Assembly (NCBI GenBank): GCA_016714815.1 | Contig: JADKBZ010000004.1 | Coordinates: 1-64,000 of the forward strand | Direction: 5' to 3' | DNA length: 64,000 nucleotides | Source of the DNA: Holophagales bacterium | GTDB lineage: Bacteria > Acidobacteriota > Thermoanaerobaculia > UBA5066 | Part shown: positions 43,881 through 52,490 of the stretch, piece by piece | Layout: each line of letters starts with the position of its first letter | How positions within the stretch are numbered: position 1 is the stretch's first letter | Translations under genes and position numbers: made by a program | Notes under the pieces: generated by a model | Told to the model about the DNA's origin: nothing | The model's input: only the letters and a program-made list of their open reading frames with translations | Database searches by the model: none

Positions 43881-44552
43881 ATGACCGTCCTCACGTCGCA
43901 GAACGTCGTCAAGCGCTTCACCGAGGGGAAGCAGACCGTCGAGGTCCTCAGAGGGGTCTCCCTCGAGGCCCGGCGCGGCGAGATCGTCTCGCTGGAGGGG
44001 CCGTCGGGCTCCGGGAAGACGACCTTCCTCTCGATCCTCGGCTGCATCCTGACGCCGACCGAGGGGCGCGTCGTCGTCGACGGACGCGAGGTCGACCTGT
44101 CCCGTCCGCAGGACCTCCCCGCCATCCGTCGGAAGTCGATCGGCTTCGTCTTCCAGCAGTTCAACCTCTTTCCCGCCCTCTCCGCCCTCGAGAACGTCGA
44201 GTACTCGCTCAACGTCCGCGGCGTGAAGGGTAAGGAGGCCCGGCGCGAGGCGGAGCGGGTCCTCGACGCCGTCGGACTGTCCGACCGGAAGGGCTTTCTC
44301 TCGCGAGACCTCTCGGGCGGGCAGAAGCAACGCGTCGCCATCGCGCGCGCCCTCGCCGGCGCGCCGCCGCTCCTCCTGGCCGACGAACCGACCGCGAACC
44401 TCGACTCCCAGGCGGGCCAGCAGGTTCTCGAGCTGTTCCGCGATCTGGCCAAGAGGGAGAACCGGGCCCTCGTCATCGTCACCCACGACCCGAAGGTCCG
44501 CTCGATCGCCGACCGCGTCGAGATCATCCGCGACGGCCTCCTCGCCGCCTGA
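43881..44552 (+). CDS. ABC exporter ATPase, DevA/LolD type
   Basis: A 223-residue ATPase. Walker A is GPSGSGKTT, the Q-loop is VFQQFNLFPAL, the signature is DLSGGQKQR and Walker B is LLLADEPTANLD, all intact. The H-loop is VTHDPKV. AAGGAG precedes the ATG at 43881; a longer in-frame extension upstream lies inside devC and lacks family sequence. It pairs with the permease before it and the adaptor after it. Confidence 0.95.
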   Translation: MTVLTSQNVVKRFTEGKQTVEVLRGVSLEARRGEIVSLEGPSGSGKTTFLSILGCILTPTEGRVVVDGREVDLSRPQDLPAIRRKSIGFVFQQFNLFPALSALENVEYSLNVRGVKGKEARREAERVLDAVGLSDRKGFLSRDLSGGQKQRVAIARALAGAPPLLLADEPTANLDSQAGQQVLELFRDLAKRENRALVIVTHDPKVRSIADRVEIIRDGLLAA

Positions 44553-44574
44553 ATCCCCCGCACGGAGAAACACC

Positions 44575-45453
44575 ATGACCACGAAGAGAGTCCTCCTCTA
44601 CGCCATCCCCGCCACCGCGTTCCTCGCCGCGGGTGCGATCGCGCTCCGCCACTCCGCCGACGCCACGCCGTCTTCGCCGACGCGTCCGCTCGCGCTCCCG
44701 GTCGCTGCCGCGCGCGTCGCCGCCGAAGGGCGCGTCACGACCTACCCCGGCCGCGAGGTCGTCGTCGGGACCGACTTCCCGGGCCGCCTCGAGCGGGTCG
44801 CCGTCGAGGAGAAGCAGCGCGTGAAGGAGGGAGACCTCCTCGCCGAGATCGACGTCTCCGAGGAGCGCGCCACCCTCGCCGAGGCGAAGGCGCGCGTCGC
44901 CGAGGCCGAAGCCGACGTGAGGCTCGCCGAGGTCGAGATCGCCCGCGCCCGCCAGCTCTTCGAGGGGAAGGTCGGGACGAAGCAGGCCGTCGACCGCGCC
45001 GAACGCGACCGCGACGCCGCCCGCGCCCGGCGGGAGACGGCGAAGGCCCAGGTCGACGCGCTCTCGGCGCGGATCGCGAAGGGGCGAGTCGTCGCACCGA
45101 TCGCCGGCGTCGTCCTCGCCAAGCACGTCTCGACGGGCGAGACGGTCGAGCGGGGCGCACGCGTCGCCACGATCGGCGACGTCGACCGGCTCCGGGTCGA
45201 GGCCGAGGTCGACGAGGCCGACACGGGAAAGGTCCGGCTCGGAGCGCCGGTCGTCGTGAAGGCGGAGGGTGAGGCGACGAGGTGGCAGGGAACGGTCGAG
45301 GAGATCCCCGACGCGGTGACCGGCCGGAAGATCAAGCCGCAGGACCCGGCCCGCCCCACCGACACACGTGTTCTCCTCGTGAAGGTGGCCCTCGCGAGCC
45401 ACGAAGGGCTGAAGCTCGGGCGGCGCGTCGAGGTCGAGATCGAGGAGAAGTAG
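44575..45453 (+). CDS. Membrane fusion (HlyD-type) subunit, DevB-like
   Basis: A 292-residue periplasmic adaptor with one N-terminal membrane helix (residues about 6-24). The lipoyl-like domain is split around a coiled-coil hairpin (about 95-170, rich in Ala, Glu and Arg), with the GRVVAPIAGVVLAKHVSTGETV segment after it. It bridges the DevCA pump to the outer membrane, where a TolC-type channel would be needed; none is in this window. An 8-bp inverted repeat (45465-45472 and 45488-45495) after the stop may end transcription. Confidence 0.93.
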   Translation: MTTKRVLLYAIPATAFLAAGAIALRHSADATPSSPTRPLALPVAAARVAAEGRVTTYPGREVVVGTDFPGRLERVAVEEKQRVKEGDLLAEIDVSEERATLAEAKARVAEAEADVRLAEVEIARARQLFEGKVGTKQAVDRAERDRDAARARRETAKAQVDALSARIAKGRVVAPIAGVVLAKHVSTGETVERGARVATIGDVDRLRVEAEVDEADTGKVRLGAPVVVKAEGEATRWQGTVEEIPDAVTGRKIKPQDPARPTDTRVLLVKVALASHEGLKLGRRVEVEIEEK

Positions 45454-45516
45454 TTACCGGAGGCCGGGAGCCGGGCTCTTACACCGGGGCTCCCGAGCCA
45501 CGTCTCCTGCCGCCCT

Positions 45517-47163
45517 TCAGCTTTCCGGCTCGCCCTGCTCCTCTTCGCCCGAGTGGGACCCCAGGACCGTCTCCAGATCGTCGTCGGCGACGCCCGGCTC
45601 GCTGAGCGAGACCTTCAGCCCGGCGGCCCGGAACCACGGCGCCTCCCCCGGCTCGACCTCTCCCCCGCCCCGGAGGAGCCTTTCGTGCAGCGCCTCGCGC
45701 TGCGCGAGCGCCCAGAGTCGCAGCGGCGACTCCTCGCGCGCCTTTCCCGGGCGTGCGCCGACGAAGCCGGCCCGGACGACGAGGAGCGCCGTGCCCGATA
45801 GAAGGAGCGCGGGGAAGTGATCCGGCGGCCCCTCGTGCAGGTACGTCCAGGCGACGAGGAAACCCGCGAGAAGAACGGACCCGACGGCCGGCCCCAGGGC
45901 GCAGAGGGAGCCGAACCCGGCGTCGCGTCCCTTGCGGGCCGCGAAGAAGAGTCCGGCCGCCAGGGCGAGCGCTCCAGCGATGCCCGCGGCCTTCTCCGGG
46001 ACCGAAGCGGCGCCGAGGGCGAGGGGAACGAGGAAGAGGACAAGCGCGGTCGGAAAGAGCTCGGCGCGATCGCCCGCCCCGTCGCGCCGGGAGGCCTCGA
46101 ACCGTCTCGCCTCTCCGACGCGGAGGACGACCTCGCCGTCGAACGCCTGGTCGACCGCCTCGTGGAGGCGATCGCCGAGGCCCGCCGCCACCTCGCGCGC
46201 CCGGGCGAGGGGGAGCGCGCTCCGCTCGCCGAAGAGGCTGCGGACGAACGCGGCTTCGGGGGGACGGAGGTCCGAGACGTCCTTCTGCAGGACCAGGTTC
46301 GGCGGCTCCTGCCGGTCGACGACGACGACCTTCTCGTTCCGGAGCCTCTCCCAGACCTCGTCGACCACCGGCGCGAGCGGCGCGGACTCGCCGAAGAGCG
46401 AGGCGAAAACCTCGGGCGAGATCGCCTCGGGCCGCTCCGGAAGCGGCACCGGGGAGCCGCTCTCCGGCTGCCGGCGGCGCCACGCGAAGAGGGTCCGGGC
46501 GAATAGGAAGACCCCGGCGGCCGCGGGAACGAGCGCGAGCCCGACGAGCGCGGCCGGGCCGGCGAGATCGACGCCCGGCGGCCCGGCCCCGGGCCTCCGG
46601 TCGAAGAGGAACGAGAGGTCGATCCCCTCGTCGGACGGAAGAGCCCGGTCGAGCGCGACCATCCTGAAGCTCCCCGCAAAGCTCCAGGCGTCGTCGCCGA
46701 CGAGACCGTAGTCGAGAGCCTCGATCGGCCCCTCCCGGGAGGGAGCCGCGACGTTCAGGTCGAGGACCCAGCGCCGGAGCGGGCTCCGGCCAGCCTTCCC
46801 GAACGCGTCCCGCGTCTCTCGCCACCGCGCCGCGAGACGCTCGCCGAGGGGGCTGGCCGGCATCGGGCGTGCCTCCGGCCGCGGACCCCAGACGGGAGTC
46901 AACGCCCCGCGGACCTTCCACCGGAGGCGGTACGCCAGCGTCGTTGGCGCCTCCCACGGCGCCGAGCTGCCGGGGCGGAGCGCCCACGTGACCGTCGCCC
47001 CGTTCCACTCGTAGCGGTCGCGCTCCCAGAGAGAGCCCGCCTCGAGCTTCGTCTCCCCGCCGGCCGGGTCGATCCGGACGAGCTCGACGAGCTCGGGGAC
47101 GGCGGGCCTCCGCGTGTCGAGCCAACGGGTCGCCGCGAACGACTCGCCCGAGGCGACGACCAC
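45517..47163 (-). CDS. DUF2207-like predicted membrane protein, start uncertain
   Basis: From the first available GTG the product has 548 residues: an N-terminal beta domain (to about 175), one helix (about 203-225), a charged cytoplasmic stretch with NEKVVVVDRQEPPNLVL, then several helices near 370-460. The same frame continues upstream for 53 more codons with clear coding character: a hydrophobic signal-like stretch (LLPLAVLAATFAGAPAAADLGW) and a beta strand ADGTVEITEKHVV, as at the start of DUF2207 proteins. No ATG, GTG or TTG exists in that stretch, so the real start may be CTG near 47322 or the end is damaged. It follows alkD. Confidence 0.7.
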   Translation of the reverse strand: MVVASGESFAATRWLDTRRPAVPELVELVRIDPAGGETKLEAGSLWERDRYEWNGATVTWALRPGSSAPWEAPTTLAYRLRWKVRGALTPVWGPRPEARPMPASPLGERLAARWRETRDAFGKAGRSPLRRWVLDLNVAAPSREGPIEALDYGLVGDDAWSFAGSFRMVALDRALPSDEGIDLSFLFDRRPGAGPPGVDLAGPAALVGLALVPAAAGVFLFARTLFAWRRRQPESGSPVPLPERPEAISPEVFASLFGESAPLAPVVDEVWERLRNEKVVVVDRQEPPNLVLQKDVSDLRPPEAAFVRSLFGERSALPLARAREVAAGLGDRLHEAVDQAFDGEVVLRVGEARRFEASRRDGAGDRAELFPTALVLFLVPLALGAASVPEKAAGIAGALALAAGLFFAARKGRDAGFGSLCALGPAVGSVLLAGFLVAWTYLHEGPPDHFPALLLSGTALLVVRAGFVGARPGKAREESPLRLWALAQREALHERLLRGGGEVEPGEAPWFRAAGLKVSLSEPGVADDDLETVLGSHSGEEEQGEPES

Positions 47164-47358
47164 GTGCTTCTCCGTGATCTCGACGGTCCCGTCTGCGAGG
47201 AGGTCCGCGTCGACGCGGACGCTCGTCCAGCCGAGGTCGGCCGCGGCCGGCGCCCCGGCGAACGTCGCGGCCAGGACCGCGAGAGGGAGGAGACGTCTCG
47301 GGAGGATGGCGGAGACTAGCAGGAACTGTCGCGAGGGCGGCCGCTCCGCGAGGCGCGG

Positions 47359-48051
47359 TCAGCCGAGGTGCTTCGTCGCCTCCCGGCGCGAGAGGGCCGA
47401 GAGCCGGTCCGCGTTCCGGGCCACGTAGCGGCGCACGCCGTCGGGGTCGGTCCGCGCGTGCTGCCGGAGCGCCCAGCCGATCGCCTTGCGCAGGAAGAAC
47501 TCCTTCGACGCCAGCGACGGCTCGAGGCAGGAGTGAAGGAGCGGGACGTCCGTCCGCTCCCCCAATCCCAGCTGGCAGAGGATCGCCGAGCGCCTCTTCC
47601 AGAGGTCGTCGCACCGGGCCCACGCGAGCATCTCCCGGCGCATCGCGTCCGGTTCCTTCCGCAGGAGCTCGCCGAGGAGGTGCGACGAGACGGCGTCGAC
47701 GACGTCCCACCAGGCCCCCGCGACGACCATCTCTTCGCAGACCGGGAGGAACGCGAGGTCGCGCCACGGCGCGGCCCTCTTCAGGCGCGCCAGCTCGACG
47801 GCAGCGTACAGCTCCTCGCGAAACGCGGCCCCCCGGAAGACGCCGAGCACCTCGCGCCGGAACGCGGCCGCGTCGGGAAGCGCGAGCGACGCGAAGAGCT
47901 CCCGGCAGACGGCGCGCAGGGGCACCGCGCCGACGCCGTGAAACGGCATCGCCGACTTCATGTAGGCCTGCGCGCCCCGGGCGCGCTCCGGGTCCCCCAG
48001 GATGGAGAGCTCCCGGCGGAGGGCGAGGAGAAGCCGGGTCGGGCGCGGCAT
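47359..48051 (-). CDS. AlkD-like DNA alkylation repair protein
   Basis: A 230-residue all-helical HEAT-repeat protein of the AlkC/AlkD glycosylase family. Landmarks are MKSAMPFHGVGAVPLRAVCRE, WWDVVDAVSSHLLG (with the catalytic-type WD-x-VD) and FFLRKAIGWALRQHARTDPDGVRRYV. AlkD removes bulky alkylated bases without flipping them out. The ATG at 48051 begins MPRPTRLLLALRREL; a longer frame upstream runs across the divergent gntR promoter and is rejected. It is divergent from gntR. Confidence 0.9.
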   Translation of the reverse strand: MPRPTRLLLALRRELSILGDPERARGAQAYMKSAMPFHGVGAVPLRAVCRELFASLALPDAAAFRREVLGVFRGAAFREELYAAVELARLKRAAPWRDLAFLPVCEEMVVAGAWWDVVDAVSSHLLGELLRKEPDAMRREMLAWARCDDLWKRRSAILCQLGLGERTDVPLLHSCLEPSLASKEFFLRKAIGWALRQHARTDPDGVRRYVARNADRLSALSRREATKHLG

Positions 48052-48113
48052 GCCCCATTCTGCCCCGCGGCGGTTCCCGGCCGGGGGGATGTCTTCTTTT
48101 CTCCTCTCCTCCC

Positions 48114-48161
48114 TTGACAAGCACCCGATCGCGGCCCTAGTGTATCGGTGTGACGATACAC
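48114..48161 (+). promoter_or_regulatory. gntR promoter and autoregulatory operator
   Basis: A consensus TTGACA (48114-48119) is 18 bp from TAGTGT (48138-48143). The perfect inverted repeat GTGTATCG-N6-CGATACAC (48140-48161) overlaps the -10 and start point. This is the classic position for repression by the GntR protein encoded next. Confidence 0.82.
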
Positions 48162-48181
48162 CGACGCGCCAGGAGAACCCC

Positions 48182-48592
48182 GTGACCCCCCGCGGCCTCC
48201 ACGTCGACCCGCGCGACGCCGTCCCCATCTGGAAGCAGATCGAGGAAGGAATGCGGCGCCTCGTCGCCTCAGGCGCCCTGAAGTCGGGCGCGCCCGTTCC
48301 CTCGGTCCGCGACCTCGCCCGCGACCTGCAGGTGAATCCCGCCACGGTCGTCCGCGCCTACCAGCACCTGGTCGAGGCCGGGCTCCTCGCCGTGAAGCGG
48401 GGCGAGGGGACGTTCGTCTCCGGGTCGATCCCGTCCGTCCCCAGGGCCGAGCGAAGCCGCGCGCTCGGCGAGGGGGCGCTCCGTTACGCGGGCACGGCGG
48501 TCACCGTCGGCGCCTCGCGGGAAGAGGCGGCCCGCGCGCTCGAAGCCGCGTTCACCCGCCTGGCCCCCGGCAAGGAAGGAGAGAAGAAGTGA
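48182..48592 (+). CDS. GntR-family regulator, YtrA type
   Basis: A 136-residue short GntR protein: an N-terminal winged helix (IWKQIEEGMRRLVASGALKSG, SVRDLARDLQVNPATVVRAYQHLVEAGLLAVKRGEGTFVSG) and only a short helical tail for dimer formation, as in the YtrA subfamily that controls ABC transporters. Start is GTG with AGGAG upstream. Its stop overlaps the ATPase start (GTGA). It likely represses the whole gntR-ATPase-permease unit through the palindrome in its promoter. Confidence 0.94.
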   Translation: MTPRGLHVDPRDAVPIWKQIEEGMRRLVASGALKSGAPVPSVRDLARDLQVNPATVVRAYQHLVEAGLLAVKRGEGTFVSGSIPSVPRAERSRALGEGALRYAGTAVTVGASREEAARALEAAFTRLAPGKEGEKK

Positions 48593-49521
48593 CGGACAGC
48601 GCAAATCGGCTCCCGGCCGTTCGCCTCGAAGGGCTCACCGTCCGGTACGGGCGCACGACCGCCCTCGACGCCGTGTCGCTCGAAGTCCCGTCCGGCTCCG
48701 TCTTCGCCCTGCTCGGGAGGAACGGCTCCGGGAAATCGTCGCTCGTCCGCTGCCTCCTCGGCCAGCAGAAGCCCGAGTCCGGGCGCCTGGAGCTCCTCGG
48801 CGGCGATCCGTGGGCGCACCGCGCGAAGCTGATGGAACGCGTCGGCGTCGTTCCGGAGGAGCCCGACGCCCCGCGGGAGATGACGCCCCGCCAGCTCGGG
48901 GCCTTCTGTGCCCGGCTCTACCCGTCCTGGGACCCGAAGGGGTACGACGCCCGCCTCGCGCGTTTCGGCGTCCCGACGGCGACCCCGTTCGGCCGGCTCT
49001 CGAAGGGGCAGAGGGGGCTCACGCAGCTCTCCCTCTCGCTGGCGGCCTCGCCGGAGATCCTCGTCCTGGACGACCCGACGCTCGGCCTCGACCCGGTCGC
49101 GCGACACGCCTTCTTCGACGAGATCGTCGCCGAGCTCGCCGACCGCGGGACGACGGTCGTCCTGACGACGCACGACCTCGCGGGGGTGGAACGGATCGCC
49201 GACCGCGTCGGGATCCTGAAGGACGGGCGGCTCCTCCTCCACGAGGAGACGGAGACGCTCAAGGCACGGTTCCGCACCGTCCGCTACCGGAGCGAGGTGG
49301 CCGAAGACCGCACCGACTTCGGCAACGAGCTGGACGAGCTGGAGCCCCTCCGCGCGAAGGTGCGCGGTTGGGGAATCGAGGCGGTCGTCTCGGCCTACAC
49401 CGACGAGCGCTTCGAGCGCTTCGCGGCGACGGCCGGGATCGCCGACGCCGAGGCCACACCCCTCTCCCTCGAAGAGCTCTTCCTCGCCGTGACCGGCGAG
49501 GGGAAGGGAGCCGTCCGATGA
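48589..49521 (+). CDS. ABC transporter ATPase (GntR-linked)
   Basis: A 310-residue ATPase. Walker A is LLGRNGSGKSS. The signature region reads RLSKGQRGL instead of LSGGQ. Walker B is ILVLDDPTLGLDP, with Asp where the catalytic Glu is usual. The H-loop is LTTHDLAGV. The C-terminal 90 residues are an extension typical of this transporter class. Both substitutions occur in related ATPases, so activity cannot be ruled out. Start is GTG overlapping the gntR stop. Confidence 0.93.
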   Translation: MTDSANRLPAVRLEGLTVRYGRTTALDAVSLEVPSGSVFALLGRNGSGKSSLVRCLLGQQKPESGRLELLGGDPWAHRAKLMERVGVVPEEPDAPREMTPRQLGAFCARLYPSWDPKGYDARLARFGVPTATPFGRLSKGQRGLTQLSLSLAASPEILVLDDPTLGLDPVARHAFFDEIVAELADRGTTVVLTTHDLAGVERIADRVGILKDGRLLLHEETETLKARFRTVRYRSEVAEDRTDFGNELDELEPLRAKVRGWGIEAVVSAYTDERFERFAATAGIADAEATPLSLEELFLAVTGEGKGAVR

Positions 49522-51479
49522 GACGCTTCGCCGCCGTCGCCCTCCGCGAGATCGCGGAGAGGCGCTTCGTCCTCGTGGCAGCCGCCGCCGCGGCCGTGAT
49601 CCCGTTTCTCGTCCCCCTCCTTCCGGGGGTTCCGGGCGACCAGGGGACGACGGCCCGCTCGATCACCGCGCTCATCCTCTCGAGCGCGCTCGGCCTCGGC
49701 GGAAGCCTCCTCGTCGGCGCCTCGGTCGTCGGACGCGAGCTCGCCGAGAAGCGGCTCTCCTTCCACTTCTCGCGCCCCCTCTCCGCTCCCGTCATCTGGG
49801 GCGGCAAGCTCGTCGGCGGGCTCACGCTCGTCCTCGCCGCCGAGCTCCTCGTCTACGTCCCCGCCTCCCTCGCCAGCGGGGTCTTCCCGGGCCTTTCGGG
49901 GATGAGCGTCGAGACCGGGGTCGTCTGGGCGATCCTCCTTTCCGCCATCCCGCTCTTCTTCCTCGCCTGGCTCGGCTCCGTGGCGCTCCGCTCGCGGTCG
50001 CCCTGGCTCGTCGTCGACCTCTTCCTCCTCGTCGCGATTCCGGCGGTCGCCTTCCTGGTCGCCCGGCGATTCCTGCGCTACGGCGGCTGGGTCGACGCCA
50101 CGACCGCCGCCGCGACTGCGACCGGGGTCCTCCTCGGGATCCTCCTCGCGGCGACGTTCGCGCAGGCCGTCGTCGGACGAACGGACGCGCGCCGGGGCCA
50201 CGGGGCGCAGTCGCTGACCCTCTGGGGGCTCCTCGTGGCGGCGCTGGCCGCGAGCGCCCTTTGGGCCGAGAGGGCGATCGACCCGGGCGTCGAACGGCTC
50301 GTCCGCGCCTCCGCGACGCCCGCGGGATCGGGCGGCGACTGGGTCTTCGTCGACGGCTCGGCGCGAAGTGACGGCGGAGGCTCGACGACCTACCTGCTGA
50401 ACCTGAAGACGAGGCAGAGCGTCCTCGTGCCGCTGACCTGGACGGCCACCGTATCGGCCGACGGATCGCGCGCCGCGTACGTCTCCGGCTCTCCCTTCTC
50501 GTCGAGGGAAATCGCCCTCGACGCGCTCGACCTCGCGACGGGCGAATCCGTTTCGCTTGACCTGCCAGAGTGGCCCGACGGGGTCGACCTGACGCCCGAT
50601 GGCCGCCGCCTCGCCGTCGTCTCGCAGGGGATCTGCCGCGTCGTCGAGCTCCCCTCGCTCCGGCTCCTGGCCTCGGCACGAGTCCCGTCCGCCACCTGGT
50701 CGTACGAGCCGCATTTCCTCTCGCCCGACCTGGTGAGACTCCACCCGCGCCGCAGCCGGATTGCCATCCGGGACAAGTCGACCTCTCTCCCCCTTCCCCT
50801 GGAAGACCCCGTCGTGGCCGAGCTGCAGGTGGCCGGGAAATCGATCAGGACCGTCGTCCGCTACCCGGTCACGGCCATCCCGGTCCCTCCTCGCACGGGC
50901 AAGGGGGTCGACTCGGGTCCCGTCTACCACCTCCTCGCGAGCCCCGACCTCTCGCGCGTCCTCCTGATGGGCTTCGGGTCGGCCCACACCGCCCGCCTTC
51001 TCGACGCCACCTCGGGCCGCGTCCTGGCGTCGTTCGAGGGGTCCGAAGCAGCCGGCCATCCGACGGGAATCTTCCTCTCCGACGGCCGGGCCGTCGTCGC
51101 CGAGGCGGCGCCGGAGGGGCGCCGACTCACGCTCCTCTCTCCCGACGGGTCCCTCCTCGTCAGGATCGCCCTCCCCGCCGGCACGGCCCGGACCCGGTTC
51201 GGCTTCGAGCCCGCAAGGGGGCTTCTCGGCCTAGGGCTGTCCCGCAACGAGCAGACCGAGCGGCTGGACGGATCGATCGCGGACCTCGAATCGGGCCAGC
51301 TGCGGCCCCTCGGGTGCTTGCCGCTCCCGCGCTCCTTCTGGTCCGACAACGCGACCGCACCTCCCCCCGGCAGCCCGGCGACCCGGCTCGCATGGGACGA
51401 GACGTGGCGCATCGTCCTTTACGACCCGGCGACGGGGACGCAGACGCCCCTCACGCGCGGCCAGCCACGCCGCAAGTAA
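49518..51479 (+). CDS. ABC-2 permease fused to a C-terminal propeller-like domain
   Basis: A 653-residue protein. Residues about 1-255 hold six hydrophobic helices of the ABC-2 type. The remaining 400 residues are soluble and beta-rich, with repeated strand-turn units such as WVFVDGSARSDGGGS, GVDLTPDGRRLAVVSQG and VYHLLASPDLSRVLLMGFG, which resemble blades of a beta-propeller. Simple ABC-2 permeases end near residue 250-300, so this is a fusion. The domain follows an even number of helices, so its side of the membrane depends on where the N-terminus lies. The start overlaps the ATPase stop (ATGA); the TAA stop is part of the next promoter. Confidence 0.85.
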   Translation: MRRFAAVALREIAERRFVLVAAAAAAVIPFLVPLLPGVPGDQGTTARSITALILSSALGLGGSLLVGASVVGRELAEKRLSFHFSRPLSAPVIWGGKLVGGLTLVLAAELLVYVPASLASGVFPGLSGMSVETGVVWAILLSAIPLFFLAWLGSVALRSRSPWLVVDLFLLVAIPAVAFLVARRFLRYGGWVDATTAAATATGVLLGILLAATFAQAVVGRTDARRGHGAQSLTLWGLLVAALAASALWAERAIDPGVERLVRASATPAGSGGDWVFVDGSARSDGGGSTTYLLNLKTRQSVLVPLTWTATVSADGSRAAYVSGSPFSSREIALDALDLATGESVSLDLPEWPDGVDLTPDGRRLAVVSQGICRVVELPSLRLLASARVPSATWSYEPHFLSPDLVRLHPRRSRIAIRDKSTSLPLPLEDPVVAELQVAGKSIRTVVRYPVTAIPVPPRTGKGVDSGPVYHLLASPDLSRVLLMGFGSAHTARLLDATSGRVLASFEGSEAAGHPTGIFLSDGRAVVAEAAPEGRRLTLLSPDGSLLVRIALPAGTARTRFGFEPARGLLGLGLSRNEQTERLDGSIADLESGQLRPLGCLPLPRSFWSDNATAPPPGSPATRLAWDETWRIVLYDPATGTQTPLTRGQPRRK

Positions 51480-51482
51480 GAT
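51477..51482 (+). promoter_or_regulatory. Candidate -10 of kdsD built on a stop codon
   Basis: TAAGAT starts with the TAA stop of the permease gene, followed by 6 nt and the kdsD GTG. The layout is leaderless. Confidence 0.5.
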
Positions 51483-51488
51483 CGGCCG

Positions 51489-52457
51489 GTGACGACTCCC
51501 GCCCGCCGCCAGGCACGCCGCGTCCTAGAGATCGAGGCCGCGGCGATCCTCTCCCTCGCCTCCGGACTCGACGACGGGTTCGACGCCGCCGTCGCCCTGC
51601 TGCACGCAACGACGGGCCGCGTCGTCGTGACCGGGATCGGCAAGAGCGGGATCGTCGGCCAGAAGATCGCCGCCACGCTCGCCTCGACCGGGACGCCCGC
51701 CTTCTTCCTCCACCCGTCGGAGGCGATCCACGGCGACCTCGGGATGATCCTCGCGGGGGACGTCGTCCTCGCCCTCTCCCACTCGGGCGAGACCGGCGAG
51801 ATCGTCGCTCTTCTCCCCCACGTCCGCCGGCGCGGCGCCAGGCTCGTCGCCCTGACGGGACGCCGCGCCTCGACCCTCGGCACGGAGGCCGACGCGGTCG
51901 TCGAGACGGCGATCCGCGAGGAGGCGTGCCCGCTGAACCTCGCCCCGACGGCTTCGACGGCGGCGCAGCTCGCGATGGGCGACGCGCTCGCGATGGCCCT
52001 GTCGGTCGAGAAGGGCTTCCGCCCGGAGGACTTCGCAGCCCTCCACCCGGGAGGGAAGCTGGGGAAGCGCTTCCTGAAGGTGGCCGACCTGATGCACTCG
52101 GGAGTCGAGCTGCCTCTCGTCCCGATCGGGGCGCCGATGAAGGACGTCGTCTACGAGATGTCGAAGAAACGGCTGGGGATCACGGGCGTCGTCGACGACG
52201 ACGGCCGACTCGCCGGCGTCGTCTCCGACGGCGACCTGCGCCGCCTCCTCGAGCGCGAGGGAGAGGAGGCCTGGGGAACCGACGCGGCCGGGGCGATGAA
52301 CGAGTCGCCGAAGACGATCGCCGCCGGCGCATTCGCCACGGAGGCTCTCCTGCTGATGGAAGAGAGGAAGATCACCTCCCTCTTCATCGTCGGAGAGGAC
52401 GGGCGCCCGGAGGGGCTCGTCCACCTTCACGACCTCTGGGGCGTCGAGTCGATATGA
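51489..52457 (+). CDS. kdsD: Arabinose-5-phosphate isomerase
   Basis: Makes the arabinose-5-phosphate used by KdsA. The 322-residue protein has an N-terminal SIS domain (about 35-175) with TGIGKSGIVGQKIAATLASTG and LSHSGETGEI, and two C-terminal CBS domains (about 200-322) with GVVSDGDLRRLLE. Conserved catalytic His is in ALHPGGKLG. Length is normal. It lies 33 nt before kdsC, which acts two steps later in the same pathway. Confidence 0.97.
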   Translation: MTTPARRQARRVLEIEAAAILSLASGLDDGFDAAVALLHATTGRVVVTGIGKSGIVGQKIAATLASTGTPAFFLHPSEAIHGDLGMILAGDVVLALSHSGETGEIVALLPHVRRRGARLVALTGRRASTLGTEADAVVETAIREEACPLNLAPTASTAAQLAMGDALAMALSVEKGFRPEDFAALHPGGKLGKRFLKVADLMHSGVELPLVPIGAPMKDVVYEMSKKRLGITGVVDDDGRLAGVVSDGDLRRLLEREGEEAWGTDAAGAMNESPKTIAAGAFATEALLLMEERKITSLFIVGEDGRPEGLVHLHDLWGVESI

Positions 52458-52476
52458 CCAAGGGGGCCGGCTGGCG

Positions 52477-52482
52477 GATAAT
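52477..52482 (+). promoter_or_regulatory. Candidate -10 of kdsC (leaderless layout)
   Basis: GATAAT is followed by 8 nt and the kdsC ATG at 52491. No ribosome site is present in between. Confidence 0.4.
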
Positions 52483-52490
52483 CCCGCATC

